The notes under the pieces are model-generated. The model did not search any database, was not told the DNA's origin, and saw nothing but the letters and a program-made list of their open reading frames with translations. Source: Halalkalicoccus tibetensis (GTDB lineage Archaea; Halobacteriota; Halobacteria; Halobacteriales; Halalkalicoccaceae). From it: a DNA stretch of 64,000 nucleotides. The stretch spans positions 852,268 through 916,267 of the forward strand of contig NZ_JBBMXV010000001.1 of assembly GCF_037996645.1 (NCBI RefSeq), read 5' to 3'. This document shows, in pieces, positions 41,234 to 49,933 of the stretch. The translations under genes were made by a program, and so were the position numbers. Numbering within the stretch: position 1 is the first letter of the stretch; the number at the start of each line of letters is the position of its first letter.

Positions 41234-42912
41234 CAGATCGGCTTCAACACGTCGTCCTGGGGCTCGTAACACCGCCCGCTCAACAACGCGCTCTCGATGG
41301 CGTCGTCGACCTCCTCGGGGGCGACGCCGGCCTCGCTCGCGACGCGCTCGATCACTTCCTCGCGATCGGCGCCGTCACCGTCTGCGAGTTCGGCCATCAC
41401 GGCCATCGCCCGGTCCTCGACGTCGACGTCCTCCTCGGCGTCCGCCTCGCCAGCGGAATCCGGTTCGGACTCCGCGTCAGGCTCGAGCTCGGACTCGGGT
41501 TCGTTCGCCACGGGGTCGGCCGCCTCGTCCTCGCTCCCGCTCCCCGCTTCGGCTTCCGCGGCCTCGGAGGCCGCCGTATCGACCTCCTCCGACGCCGCCT
41601 CCGACTCGTCGGGTTCCGGTACGTCGATGTCGGCCTCGCCGGCGTCGTCGACCTCGTTGCCCGAGGAGAAGTCCATGTCGAACTCGGCCTCGATCTCGGC
41701 GCGCTCCTCGGGGTCGAACTCGTACATCTCCCCCTTGCCGGAGGCGACGGCGTCCGCCGTCGCCTCCCCCTCCGGCTCGGGTTCGCTCGGCTCTGACCCG
41801 CCGGCGTCGAAGTCCCCGAGGTCGTCCGAACCCGACTCCGGTTCGGATTCGGGTTCCGCCGTCGTCGTATCGACCGCCTCCGTCGTGTCGATCGTTCCGG
41901 AGGCCTCGTCGGGTTCCGATCCGCTCGATTCCGGCGATGTCTGCTCTCCTCGGGGTTGATCCTCGGCCTCTGCCTCCGCCGTTCCGGAGTCACCCGTCTC
42001 CGCCGACGGCTCGGCGGCGCTCTCCGCTTCAGTCTCCGCCCCCGCTTCCGCTCCCACGTCGGGCTCGGCGGACGACGGCTCCGCCGACGGGGTCGACTCG
42101 GACGAACCGCTCGTGTCGGCCATGTCGACCGTTTCGTCAGCATCAATCGTAGCGTCCGCGTCGGCCTCCTCGCCCGCGATCGGTTCGGGGGTCTCGGCGT
42201 CCCGCTCCCGCAGGTCCGTGAGATCGACCGCCCGGCCGTCGTCCTCGCCGGGGGCGATCCCCGGCGAGCTGACCTCCTCGACCTCGCCGGCGACGAGCCG
42301 CGCCGCGTCGAGCGCGGTGTCGCGAAGCGCCGACAGATAGGCGGGCGTCGTCCCGTACTCCTCGCGCGCCAACGCGATCCCGCTCGCCGGATCGCTTTCG
42401 TCCCCTTCGAGCGCGGCGGCGAACTCGCTCACCCGCCGGAGGGTGTGTTCGGCCGCCTGGACGGTCCAGCGGTCCCGGGTCTCGGCGTCGACCTCCGCGA
42501 CGCTCTCCGGTCGGACCGAGGTGTAGACCCGATCGGAGTCCTCGGGCCGGAAGGTGTTGGCCTTGCCCGTCACCGCGACGAACATCGGCGGGTCGGCCCG
42601 CTCGAGGAAGGCCAGCGCGTCGGTCTGGTACTGGCCCGCGTAGACGACGAACGCTCCCGTGGGGTCGACAACGCGGGCGCGGACGACCTCGTCGTTGACC
42701 CGCTCGACCTCCGTGAGGACGCCGACGACGAACAGACGGTTGACCCGCGCGCCCGTCGGCGTGATCACGTACTTCGGGGCGCGCTCCTCGTCGCTGTCGG
42801 CGTACTCCAGCGAGGCGGCGTCGAACTCGGTCGCGAACAGCCGGTGGGCGACCTCGCGCCGGCCCGGCCCGGAGTCGCCGCCGGAGCCGTTCTCGCCGTC
42901 GTTCGAGCTCAT
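41233..42912 (-). CDS. rpap1: RPA-associated protein Rpap1
   Basis: This 559-residue protein has an N-terminal OB-fold region (about 25-215: V-A-H-R-L-F-A-T-E-F, K-Y-V-I-T-P-T-G-A-R-V-N-R, V-V-D-P-T-G-A-F-V-V-Y-A-G-Q-Y) of the COG3390 type. A very long acidic low-complexity linker of Glu/Ser/Ala/Pro (about 245-470) follows. The C-terminal helical domain (M-A-V-M-A-E-L-A-D-G-D-G-A-D-R-E-E-V-I-E, then E-V-D-D-A-I-E-S-A-L) ends in G-R-C-Y-E-P. It partners Rpa1 in binding single-stranded DNA during repair. The linker is unusually long but in frame. The start overlaps the rpa1 stop codon. Confidence 0.9.
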   Translation of the reverse strand: MSSNDGENGSGGDSGPGRREVAHRLFATEFDAASLEYADSDEERAPKYVITPTGARVNRLFVVGVLTEVERVNDEVVRARVVDPTGAFVVYAGQYQTDALAFLERADPPMFVAVTGKANTFRPEDSDRVYTSVRPESVAEVDAETRDRWTVQAAEHTLRRVSEFAAALEGDESDPASGIALAREEYGTTPAYLSALRDTALDAARLVAGEVEEVSSPGIAPGEDDGRAVDLTDLRERDAETPEPIAGEEADADATIDADETVDMADTSGSSESTPSAEPSSAEPDVGAEAGAETEAESAAEPSAETGDSGTAEAEAEDQPRGEQTSPESSGSEPDEASGTIDTTEAVDTTTAEPESEPESGSDDLGDFDAGGSEPSEPEPEGEATADAVASGKGEMYEFDPEERAEIEAEFDMDFSSGNEVDDAGEADIDVPEPDESEAASEEVDTAASEAAEAEAGSGSEDEAADPVANEPESELEPDAESEPDSAGEADAEEDVDVEDRAMAVMAELADGDGADREEVIERVASEAGVAPEEVDDAIESALLSGRCYEPQDDVLKPI

Positions 42913-44177
42913 TCGGCCACCTCCGCGAGCAGCGCCCGCGCACGCTCTGTGGGCGGCTCGTCGACCTCCGCGAACTCGCTCGCGTTCAGGTTCGCGCCGT
43001 ACTCGTCGACGCTGAGCGAGCCTCTCACGGCGTATTCGCGGCCGACGAGCCGCTCGCGGATCGTGTCCGCGACGACCTTCTGGTCCATCGCCTCGCGGGC
43101 CTGCTCGCGGGCCTCCTCGAGACCCCCGCCGTAGACCTCGCGGGTGAGGTCGGTGCCCAGAATGGCAGTAACGGTCCCGGTCCCGTCGTCGAGGATCGCC
43201 TTCACCCGGAGGTCGTCCTCGCCGTCGACCTGGCCGTGGCTGCGACACTGCCCCTTCTGGACGACGCGACCGCACTCGGGACAGCGCTGGATCAGCCCCG
43301 ACCCATCGCGGACCGCGACGATCGTTCCCACCAGCTCGACGTCGAACGCCCCGCCGCTCTCGACCGCCTCGCCGACCAGTCTCCGGGGAGCGCCGTCGCT
43401 CACCTCGATCGAGCGATCCAGCGTCGAGACGGTGGTGAACTCCGAGCAGTTCACGGAGGGGGCGCCCCTGAACTCCCGGATGTAGACGTTCTCGAAGCGC
43501 AGATCCGCACCCTCCTCGATCTCGCCTCTCGGCTCCCAGTCGGTGAAGGGAAGCCGCGCGCTCTCGTCGGCGAGGACGCCCGACAGGATCTCGGTCTCGC
43601 CGTCGCGTCCGTCGATCGTGCGGGTCTCGACCTCGAGGACGCGGGCCTCGACGGTCAGCCCCCGGTCGCCCGGCGTCACGCTCGCGAGGTCCGTCTCGCC
43701 GCCGACCTCGTGGGGGACCTCGAGGGTCTCGTCCTCGAAGACCAGCGACGTCGACTCGCCCAGATTGAGCTCGGGATGGCCGTCCCACTCGCGGACCCCG
43801 GCGTTGCCCGCGGTGACGGTGTCGCCCGGCGAGAGGCCGAACTCCTCCCAGGCGGTGTAGTCGATCGTCCCGGTCGAGTCGGCGAGCACGCCCTCGGTGA
43901 TGACCTGCTCGTTGCCCTGATACCGGATCGAGCGCTTGCCGGCGGTCAGCACCCGGGCGGTGACGGTGACGCTGCCGTCGTCGGTGGTGATCTCGCCGAT
44001 GGCCTTCGACTCGGGTTCGGCCCCCGAGGAGCCGCCGCCGTACTTGCGGCGCAGGCTCTGGACGGCCTCGTCCATCGGGACGCTGTAGGACACCAGGTTC
44101 TCGAGGTCCTCTCTGACCTCCTCTTTGTCGATACCGAGGTCGGAGGCGAGCTCCTCGGCACGGTCTTCTACGCTCAT
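42909..44177 (-). CDS. rpa1: Replication protein A, Rpa1 (single-stranded DNA binding)
   Basis: This 422-residue protein has three OB folds (about 65-165, 170-275, 280-400) and a zinc finger C-P-E-C-G-R-V-V-Q-K-G-Q-C-R-S-H-G inside the last (CxxC...CxxH). The N-terminal helix D-R-A-E-E-L-A-S-D-L-G-I-D-K-E-E-V is the usual Rpa start. It coats single-stranded DNA in replication and repair. The ATG at 44177 is chosen because the longer frame upstream is antisense to the reductase gene. First gene of rpa1-rpap1-rpe. Confidence 0.94.
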   Translation of the reverse strand: MSVEDRAEELASDLGIDKEEVREDLENLVSYSVPMDEAVQSLRRKYGGGSSGAEPESKAIGEITTDDGSVTVTARVLTAGKRSIRYQGNEQVITEGVLADSTGTIDYTAWEEFGLSPGDTVTAGNAGVREWDGHPELNLGESTSLVFEDETLEVPHEVGGETDLASVTPGDRGLTVEARVLEVETRTIDGRDGETEILSGVLADESARLPFTDWEPRGEIEEGADLRFENVYIREFRGAPSVNCSEFTTVSTLDRSIEVSDGAPRRLVGEAVESGGAFDVELVGTIVAVRDGSGLIQRCPECGRVVQKGQCRSHGQVDGEDDLRVKAILDDGTGTVTAILGTDLTREVYGGGLEEAREQAREAMDQKVVADTIRERLVGREYAVRGSLSVDEYGANLNASEFAEVDEPPTERARALLAEVAE

Positions 44178-44259
44178 CACCTCCTTTTGAGCGCGCCCGG
44201 GTATAAACGGTCGCCCAGCGGATCGGAACTGGTTTTCACCGCCCCCGACAGGAGCGGGT

Positions 44260-44919
44260 ATGCACGTCGTCGTCAACGCCGCGACCAGCGCCGACGGGAA
44301 GCTCTCGAGCCGGCGGCGCGAACAGATCGCCATCAGCGGCCCCGAGGACTTCGAGCGGGTCGACGCCCTCCGGGCCGACTGCGACGCCGTCATGGTCGGG
44401 GTCGGGACCGTCTTCGCGGACGACCCTCATCTCACGCTCGACGACCCCGACCGGGTCGCCGACCGTGAGAACGGGGGTGAACCGCCCCACCCCGCGCGGG
44501 TCGTCGCCGACTCGCGGGCGCGAACGCCGCCCGACGCGCGGGTCCTCGACGACGCCGCGACGACCTACCTGCTCGTGGGCGAGGCGGCGCCCCGAGAGCG
44601 GGTCGGGGCGCTCAAGGACGCGGGCGCACGGGTCGTCGTCGCCGGAGCCGAGCGGACGGACCTCGAAGGCGCGCTCGCGGAGCTCGAATCACGCGATATC
44701 GAGCGCCTGATGGTCGAGGGCGGCGGCGAGCTGATCTTCTCGCTGCTCGAGGCCGGGCTGGTCGACGAGCTGTCGGTCTTCGTCGGCCCGAAAGTCATCG
44801 GCGGCCGGGAGGCCCCGACGCTCGCCGACGGCGAGGGGTTCGTCGAGGGATTCCCGGAGCTATCGCTCGAGGGTGTCGAGCGATTGGACGAAGGGGTGTT
44901 GTTGCGCTGGCGGGTCTGA
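44260..44919 (+). CDS. arfC: 2,5-diamino-6-(ribosylamino)pyrimidinone 5'-phosphate reductase
   Basis: This 219-residue RibD-C/DHFR-like reductase acts in archaeal riboflavin and F420 precursor synthesis, reducing the ribosyl group to ribityl. It opens H-V-V-V-N-A-A-T-S-A-D-G-K-L-S-S-R-R-R-E, contains V-G-V-G-T-V-F-A-D-D-P-H-L-T (substrate loop) and V-E-G-G-G-E-L-I-F-S-L, and ends with V-G-P-K-V-I-G-G-R-E-A-P-T, all typical. A GGTTTTC element lies about 25-30 bases upstream. It is divergent from rpa1. Confidence 0.9.
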   Translation: MHVVVNAATSADGKLSSRRREQIAISGPEDFERVDALRADCDAVMVGVGTVFADDPHLTLDDPDRVADRENGGEPPHPARVVADSRARTPPDARVLDDAATTYLLVGEAAPRERVGALKDAGARVVVAGAERTDLEGALAELESRDIERLMVEGGGELIFSLLEAGLVDELSVFVGPKVIGGREAPTLADGEGFVEGFPELSLEGVERLDEGVLLRWRV

Positions 44920-44948
44920 AACGACGTCTCGAACGGTACGAAAAGGGG

Positions 44949-45188
44949 CTATCCGGTCAGGTAGCGGTACTCGACCAGCGCCTTGTCCCGAAGCACGAAG
45001 TACGCGAAGACCAGGACGACGAGCCCGATCGCCGCCATCCAGCCGGCCAGCAGCATCTCTCCGGTCGTCAGCGCCGCGTAGCTCCGGTACTCGACGAGCG
45101 CGCTCGCCGCCGCGAGCCCCACCGTGAGCAGGCTGTAGAGCGCCAGCAGCGCCGAGTGAATCACCACTTCGAGTAGCTCCTCGTGCAT
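44949..45188 (-). CDS. Small two-helix membrane protein
   Basis: This 79-residue protein starts M-H-E-E-L-L-E-V-V-I-H with two hydrophobic helices (about 10-30 and 43-65) and a charged C-terminal tail R-D-K-A-L-V-E-Y-R-Y-L. The ATG at 45188 is chosen because the extra 27 residues upstream are basic and unlike a membrane leader. Similar short membrane proteins occur across haloarchaea. No function is known. It is convergent with the reductase gene (29-base gap). Confidence 0.65.
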   Translation of the reverse strand: MHEELLEVVIHSALLALYSLLTVGLAAASALVEYRSYAALTTGEMLLAGWMAAIGLVVLVFAYFVLRDKALVEYRYLTG

Positions 45189-45389
45189 ACACTGGGTCCG
45201 GCGGCGGTCGGTAATAGCCCTTCTGATCGAGGAACTGATCGGGTGACCCGTCGGCCACGGGGTCGACAATAGAAGAAGGGGCGAGCCCGATCGCCCCCAT
45301 CCACCTTCGTATTCGCTGGCTCACGCCAGCGTCACGACATCATCGGTCTAACATGATAAATAATTCGATGACGACCGACCGGGTCAACC

Positions 45390-45397
45390 TATTTAAT
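45390..45397 (+). promoter_or_regulatory. TATA box inside apparent reading frame, defining start 45419
   Basis: TATTTAAT lies 22-29 bases before the ATG at 45419. Because it falls inside the longer open frame from 45353, it argues that the in-frame ATGs at 45353 and 45368 are not used. Confidence 0.55.
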
Positions 45398-45418
45398 CGG
45401 GCCGTGCGGACCGACCGT

Positions 45419-46816
45419 ATGCGCGACGATCGGCTGATCGAACGGGCGATCGACGAGGCCCCGATCGGCGTCACGATCGCCGACCCCTCCCGGGAGGATC
45501 TGCCGTTGATCTACATCAACGACGCGTTCGAGCGCCTCACCGGCTATCCGAAGGAGGAGGCCCTCGGCACCAACTGCCGGTTCCTTCAGGGGGAGGGGAC
45601 CGACCCCGAGCCGGTCGAGGCGATGCGCGAGGCCATCGACGAGGAGGAGCCAGTCTCGGTCGAGCTGCGCAACTATCGCAAGGACGGGACCGAGTTCTGG
45701 AACGGGGTCGACATCGCGCCGATCCACGACGGGGACGACGAGGTCACCCACTTCGTCGGGTTCCAGACCGACATCACGGCCCGCAAGCGGGCCGAACACG
45801 AGGTCGAACGCCGGGTGCGCGAGGTCGAGCGCGAGCGCCGAACGCTCGAACGGGTCCTCGCGCGGATCGAGGGGCTGCTCGAGGACGTCACCCGGGTGCT
45901 CGTCGGGGCGACGACCCGCGAGGGGATCGAGCGGGAGGTCTGTGATCGGCTGACCGCCGAGGACGCGTACCAGGCCGCCTGGATCGGCGATCGCGACCCC
46001 GGGTCCGACGCGGTCGTCCCCGAGACCTGGGCGGGCGACGTCGACGCGGACGGGGCGAGCCTGTCGATGGGGCACGGGGAGGACCCGGTCGTCGACGCGC
46101 TCACGACCGGGCGCGCCCGGTTCGGCCCGGTCGGCGACCCCTCCTGGCACGGGTCGGTCGGGCGCGAGGGGGCGGGGACGATGGCGGCGATCCCGCTCGT
46201 CTCCGGCGGGACGACCTACGGGGTGCTGGTCGTCTACGCCGACCGGCCCGGCGCGTTCGACGACCACGAGCGGGTGGTGCTGGAGTCGGTCGGTCGGGCC
46301 ATCGCGAACGCCTACAACACCCTCGAGAGCCGGCGGATCCTCACCGCCGACGGCGTCACCGAGCTCGAGTTCGATCTCCAGAGGGGGGACCTGTTCGCGG
46401 TCTCGCTGTCGGTCCGCGCCGACTGCCGGTTCACCTACGAGGGCTCGGCCCACGACGCCGACCCGCTCCTCTTCTTCACGGTCGAGGGCGCCGATCCCGC
46501 GAGGATCACCGAACTGGCGACCGAGAGTCCGGCGGTCGCGGAGGCGACGGTGCTGGCGACGAACGACGACAGGGGGCTCATCGAGTTCCGGCTGGCGGAG
46601 ACCTCGCTGGTCTCGCGGCTCGCCAACCGGGGCGTCCGGATCGGGTTGATCCGGGCCGAGGACGGCTCGGGACGGCTCCGGGTCGTCGTCCCGGGCGGCG
46701 TGAACTCCCGGTCGGTCGTCGAACAGATCACCGACGTCTGTCCCGGCGCGTCGCTCGCGGCCTCCCGCGAGCACGACCGGCCGCCCCGGCCGACGAGGAG
46801 TTCGACATCGTCCTGA
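45419..46816 (+). CDS. LOV/PAS-GAF-Bat-like regulator lacking its HTH
   Basis: This 465-residue protein has an N-terminal PAS domain of LOV type with the flavin-adduct motif G-T-N-C-R-F-L-Q-G (Cys53), a coiled-coil (about 125-165), a GAF domain (about 165-320) and a Bat-type regulatory domain (about 325-455: D-G-V-T-E-L-E-F-D-L, later R-L-A-N-R-G-V-R-I-G). Relatives end with an HTH_10 DNA-binding domain of ~55 residues. Here the frame stops after a short Pro/Arg tail. In the +1 frame the DNA continues with D-E-E-F-D-I-V-L-T-V-D-S-D before a stop at 46833. It may be a truncated or frameshifted blue-light regulator. See findings. Confidence 0.85.
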   Translation: MRDDRLIERAIDEAPIGVTIADPSREDLPLIYINDAFERLTGYPKEEALGTNCRFLQGEGTDPEPVEAMREAIDEEEPVSVELRNYRKDGTEFWNGVDIAPIHDGDDEVTHFVGFQTDITARKRAEHEVERRVREVERERRTLERVLARIEGLLEDVTRVLVGATTREGIEREVCDRLTAEDAYQAAWIGDRDPGSDAVVPETWAGDVDADGASLSMGHGEDPVVDALTTGRARFGPVGDPSWHGSVGREGAGTMAAIPLVSGGTTYGVLVVYADRPGAFDDHERVVLESVGRAIANAYNTLESRRILTADGVTELEFDLQRGDLFAVSLSVRADCRFTYEGSAHDADPLLFFTVEGADPARITELATESPAVAEATVLATNDDRGLIEFRLAETSLVSRLANRGVRIGLIRAEDGSGRLRVVVPGGVNSRSVVEQITDVCPGASLAASREHDRPPRPTRSSTSS

Positions 46817-46907
46817 CCGTCGACTCCGACTGAGACGACGCGGGACGGAACCGTCTCGACCGGCCGCGCACCGCCACGTTAACTATTCTCACTGCCGATG
46901 GCCCCGT

Positions 46908-48071
46908 ATGAAGGAGCTCGAGTACGCTATCGAGGCCGCCGACGAGGGGACCTTCGAGAACCTGGCCGCGGCGTTCATCCGCTCGCGGGGCTACCGGACC
47001 AAGGAGTTCCGCGCCGGCACCGGCGAGTGGAGCGCGCGGATCTGGATGCGCGACCGCCCCGGCGTCGCCTGCGCGAGCGTCGCGACCGACTGGCGCGAGG
47101 CGATGCGCGCCTCGGCGCGGAAGGTCAAGCGCCTCGAGCGTGAACGGGGCGACGAGTACGGCCTGTTCGTCTTCGTCACCAACCGGGACGTGACCGGTCT
47201 CCAGGAGTTCGACGCGGAGGACGAGATCGCCCGCGAGTACGGCTGGCGCCTCCGGCTCTACCACCGCCAGGACCTCATCGGCGAGCTCTACAACACCGCT
47301 CCGGGGCTGGCGAAACACCACCTCGACATCAACCTCGGCTTCGACACCCACCACCTCGCGACCCTCGAGGAGCTTCGCGACGAGCGCCTCGACGCCATCG
47401 AGGCCCGCACCGACGAGGCGACCGAGCTCGAGGCGGGTCCGGCGGTGGCCGTCCACGTCGTCCCCAACGGCATCTTCTCGACCGAACGCCGGCGGGCCTC
47501 CTCGGGGATCGCGGACCCTGCCGTCCTCGGGGCGACCGACGCGCCCGCCGTCGACGCCCGCGAGACCCTGCGGATCGCCTACGACCGGGGCGGGGAGGGC
47601 GAGTACTGCGGCTACGCGCTGATCAGGACAGACGGGCTCTACGAGTCGGCGACGACGCGGCTGTTCGAGGCCGGCGACGAGCCCCTGCTCCGTGCCTCGG
47701 CGGGTGCCGACACGGCGGGGCTCGACGCCGCGATCACCGTCGCCGTCCGCGGGGCGCTTTCGGCCCTCTCGGGGATGGGATTCGCGGCGACGGCCTCGGT
47801 CTGGATCTCGGTGCTCGGCGCCACCGACGCGCGCCTCGCATACGACGAGGACGGGCTCGAGCCGGCCCCCTCCTTCGGGTTCGACCGCTACTCCACGCGG
47901 GTGACGACGGCCTCGATCGCCCCGCGCGAACACGCCGACGTCCTCGGGGACCTCGAGCCCGCGCTCTCGGAGCTGTGGCGGGCCTTCGGCCATCCCGACG
48001 GCACGCCCAACGTCGAGGACGGCGAGTGGCGCGCCGACCCCGTCTCGGTCGGCGGCGTCGCATTCCCCTGA
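46908..48071 (+). CDS. Uncharacterised protein with weak Mrr-like N-terminus
   Basis: This 387-residue soluble protein has a first ~130 residues resembling Mrr/restriction-endonuclease-like folds: F-E-N-L-A-A-A-F-I-R-S-R-G-Y (the opening helix), then strands and Y-G-L-F-V-F-V-T-N-R-D-V-T. The nuclease residues (D, then E/Q-x-K) are not clear: the second strand reads V-A-C-A-S-V-A-T-D, so catalysis is doubtful. Residues ~175-385 contain H-V-V-P-N-G-I-F-S, Y-C-G-Y-A-L-I-R-T-D-G-L-Y-E and are beta-rich, recalling a haloarchaeal DUF. No modification methylase or other defence gene is adjacent. Confidence 0.6.
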   Translation: MKELEYAIEAADEGTFENLAAAFIRSRGYRTKEFRAGTGEWSARIWMRDRPGVACASVATDWREAMRASARKVKRLERERGDEYGLFVFVTNRDVTGLQEFDAEDEIAREYGWRLRLYHRQDLIGELYNTAPGLAKHHLDINLGFDTHHLATLEELRDERLDAIEARTDEATELEAGPAVAVHVVPNGIFSTERRRASSGIADPAVLGATDAPAVDARETLRIAYDRGGEGEYCGYALIRTDGLYESATTRLFEAGDEPLLRASAGADTAGLDAAITVAVRGALSALSGMGFAATASVWISVLGATDARLAYDEDGLEPAPSFGFDRYSTRVTTASIAPREHADVLGDLEPALSELWRAFGHPDGTPNVEDGEWRADPVSVGGVAFP

Positions 48072-48179
48072 CCCGCCACCCCTCGCCGCGGGATCGAACC
48101 GGCACACGAAACACAGTTTGTTTTATATAAAATCGGAATATTTTTACCGAGAATAATGTAATACCACAAATAAGCGACG

Positions 48180-48902
48180 ATGATATCCCTCCACGAAGCC
48201 ACCCCTCCCGCCGAGCCGCCCCTCCGCCCCGACGACGCGACGGCCGCCGCCCGAACGCTGCTCGAGGCCTACCACCTCCAGGACGAACGGGAACGAGCCC
48301 TCCTACGGGGCGACGCAGGGCGGGCCGAGGCCGTGGGCCGACGTGCCATCGACCGGATGGCGATCGCCTACGGCGCCGAGTTCCCCGAGATCGAGCGAAC
48401 CCGGGCGCGGGCCGCCGGCGAGTCGTTCATGCGCGCCCTGTTCGTCCAGGACGAGATCGAGAACTGGGACCGGCTGCGGCGGCTCCCCGAACGGCGTCTT
48501 CAGGGCGCCCTCGAGACCGATCCGGGCGGGGCGTACGGCTCGGATCCCGTTCACGACGAGCGCTGGGACCGGGTCAGGGGGCTTCTGGCGGGGACCTGTC
48601 GATCCGCGGGGATCGACGGGCGCTACGCGACCGAACAGACGCGGTTCTGGGTGTATCACGGCCAGCGCGACCCGCGCTGGGAGCGGTCCGCCCACGGGGC
48701 CCACGGGATCAAGCTCCGGGCCATGGTCGAGGAGCCGTCGGCGGACGCGACCGACCGGATGGGGCGGCGGTTCGTCGAGGGGGTACGGGGACACGACGAC
48801 TGGGGCCACGCCGATCGGACGGCGGACCTCGCGGCGGTGATCGACCCGGTCGTCGACTACTACACGGAGCTGTTCGCGATGCGCTCCGAGGGCGATAGGT
48901 GA
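48180..48902 (+). CDS. Uncharacterised soluble helical protein
   Basis: This 240-residue mainly helical protein is rich in Arg and Glu. No family recognised. Segments that look conserved are L-L-E-A-Y-H-L-Q-D-E-R-E-R-A-L, S-F-M-R-A-L-F-V-Q-D-E-I-E-N-W and R-F-W-V-Y-H-G-Q-R-D-P-R-W. There is no signal or membrane helix. AT-rich DNA with TATA-like boxes lies at 48122-48131 and 48138-48147; the second is 33-42 bases before the ATG. The next gene, a histidine kinase, begins one base after its stop codon, so the two are probably co-expressed and may work together. Confidence 0.6.
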   Translation: MISLHEATPPAEPPLRPDDATAAARTLLEAYHLQDERERALLRGDAGRAEAVGRRAIDRMAIAYGAEFPEIERTRARAAGESFMRALFVQDEIENWDRLRRLPERRLQGALETDPGGAYGSDPVHDERWDRVRGLLAGTCRSAGIDGRYATEQTRFWVYHGQRDPRWERSAHGAHGIKLRAMVEEPSADATDRMGRRFVEGVRGHDDWGHADRTADLAAVIDPVVDYYTELFAMRSEGDR

Positions 48903-48903
48903 C

Positions 48904-49920
48904 ATGAGCGGTCCCGACCTCGAACTGTACGAGAGCGCCTTCCGGGAGATCGACGCCCCGGCGCTCATCGTCGACACCGACCTCGTCGTCCGGGACGTCA
49001 ACGAGGCGGGACTGGCGTTCACCGGCTACGACTACGACGAGCTCGTCGGCCAGCCCGCCACGGTCATCTCGGGCGACCTGGAGACCTACGCCGAGATCGT
49101 CGAGACGATCGCCGAGGAGGCCTGGAGCGGCGACTACGAGCTGCGGACGAAGGAGGGTGCGATCGTCTACGGGAGCGGGTCGGTGGCCCCGCTGATCGTC
49201 GACGGCTGGCGGCGGGGCTACGTGGCGATATTCATCGACACGACCAAACAGCGCCGCTACGAGAACGCCGCGGAGGTACTGAACCGGATCCTCCGCCACG
49301 ACCTGCGAAACGACCTGAACGTCGCCACGGGCAGCCTCGAGAGCGCGCGGGCCCGGATCGACGACGAGGAAACCCTCGACCTCCTCGAAACGGCGGAGGC
49401 GGCGCTGGGTCGCGTCAGCGCCGAGAGCGACCGGGCTCACGATCTCGTCGACCATCTCGAGGGGAGCTCCGAGGCCGAGAACCGGCCCGTCCGGCTCGAC
49501 TACGCGCTCGACGAGGCACTGATCGACGCGACCCGCAGCTTCGAGGGCGTGCGGTTCGCCTCGTCGGCCGTCCCGTCGCTGCGGGTCGTGGCCGACCACC
49601 TGCTCGCGCCGGTCTTCACCGCGGTCCTCGAGAACACGGTCGAGCAGAGCGACCGGGAGCGTCCCGCCGTCGAGGTGAGCGTCGAGGAGCGCGAGGCGAG
49701 CGTTCTCGTGACCGTCGCCGACGTCGGGCCGGAGGGCACGATGGATCGCGGCGATCGGGTTCTCGACCACGAGGGGGCCGAGCTCCACCAGGGCAGCGGG
49801 ATCGGCCTCTTCTTCGCCGACAGCGTGATCGAGAGCTACGGCGGCGAGATCCGGGTCGGCACCGGTCCGGACGGGGCGGCGATCGTCGAGGTCCGGCTCC
49901 GAACGGCCGAGGGCCCATAA
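48904..49920 (+). CDS. PAS-domain sensor histidine kinase (short, soluble)
   Basis: This 338-residue kinase has an N-terminal PAS domain (about 8-120: F-R-E-I-D-A-P-A-L-I-V-D-T-D, N-E-A-G-L-A-F-T-G-Y), an H-box I-L-R-H-D-L-R-N-D-L near residue 134, an N-box L-E-N-T-V-E-Q, a partly degenerate D-box (A-D-V-G-P-E-G in place of D-x-G-x-G) and a G-box G-S-G-I-G-L-F-F-A-D. No transmembrane helix, so it senses an internal signal. No response regulator is adjacent. It starts one base after the preceding gene and lies 14 bases from the convergent monooxygenase. Confidence 0.88.
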   Translation: MSGPDLELYESAFREIDAPALIVDTDLVVRDVNEAGLAFTGYDYDELVGQPATVISGDLETYAEIVETIAEEAWSGDYELRTKEGAIVYGSGSVAPLIVDGWRRGYVAIFIDTTKQRRYENAAEVLNRILRHDLRNDLNVATGSLESARARIDDEETLDLLETAEAALGRVSAESDRAHDLVDHLEGSSEAENRPVRLDYALDEALIDATRSFEGVRFASSAVPSLRVVADHLLAPVFTAVLENTVEQSDRERPAVEVSVEEREASVLVTVADVGPEGTMDRGDRVLDHEGAELHQGSGIGLFFADSVIESYGGEIRVGTGPDGAAIVEVRLRTAEGP

Positions 49921-49933
49921 CGCCCATCGCCCA

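Noticed and set aside
46908-48071. Active restriction endonuclease
   Set aside because: Fold resemblance is limited to the N-terminus, the D...E/Q-x-K residues are not evident, and no methylase is adjacent.
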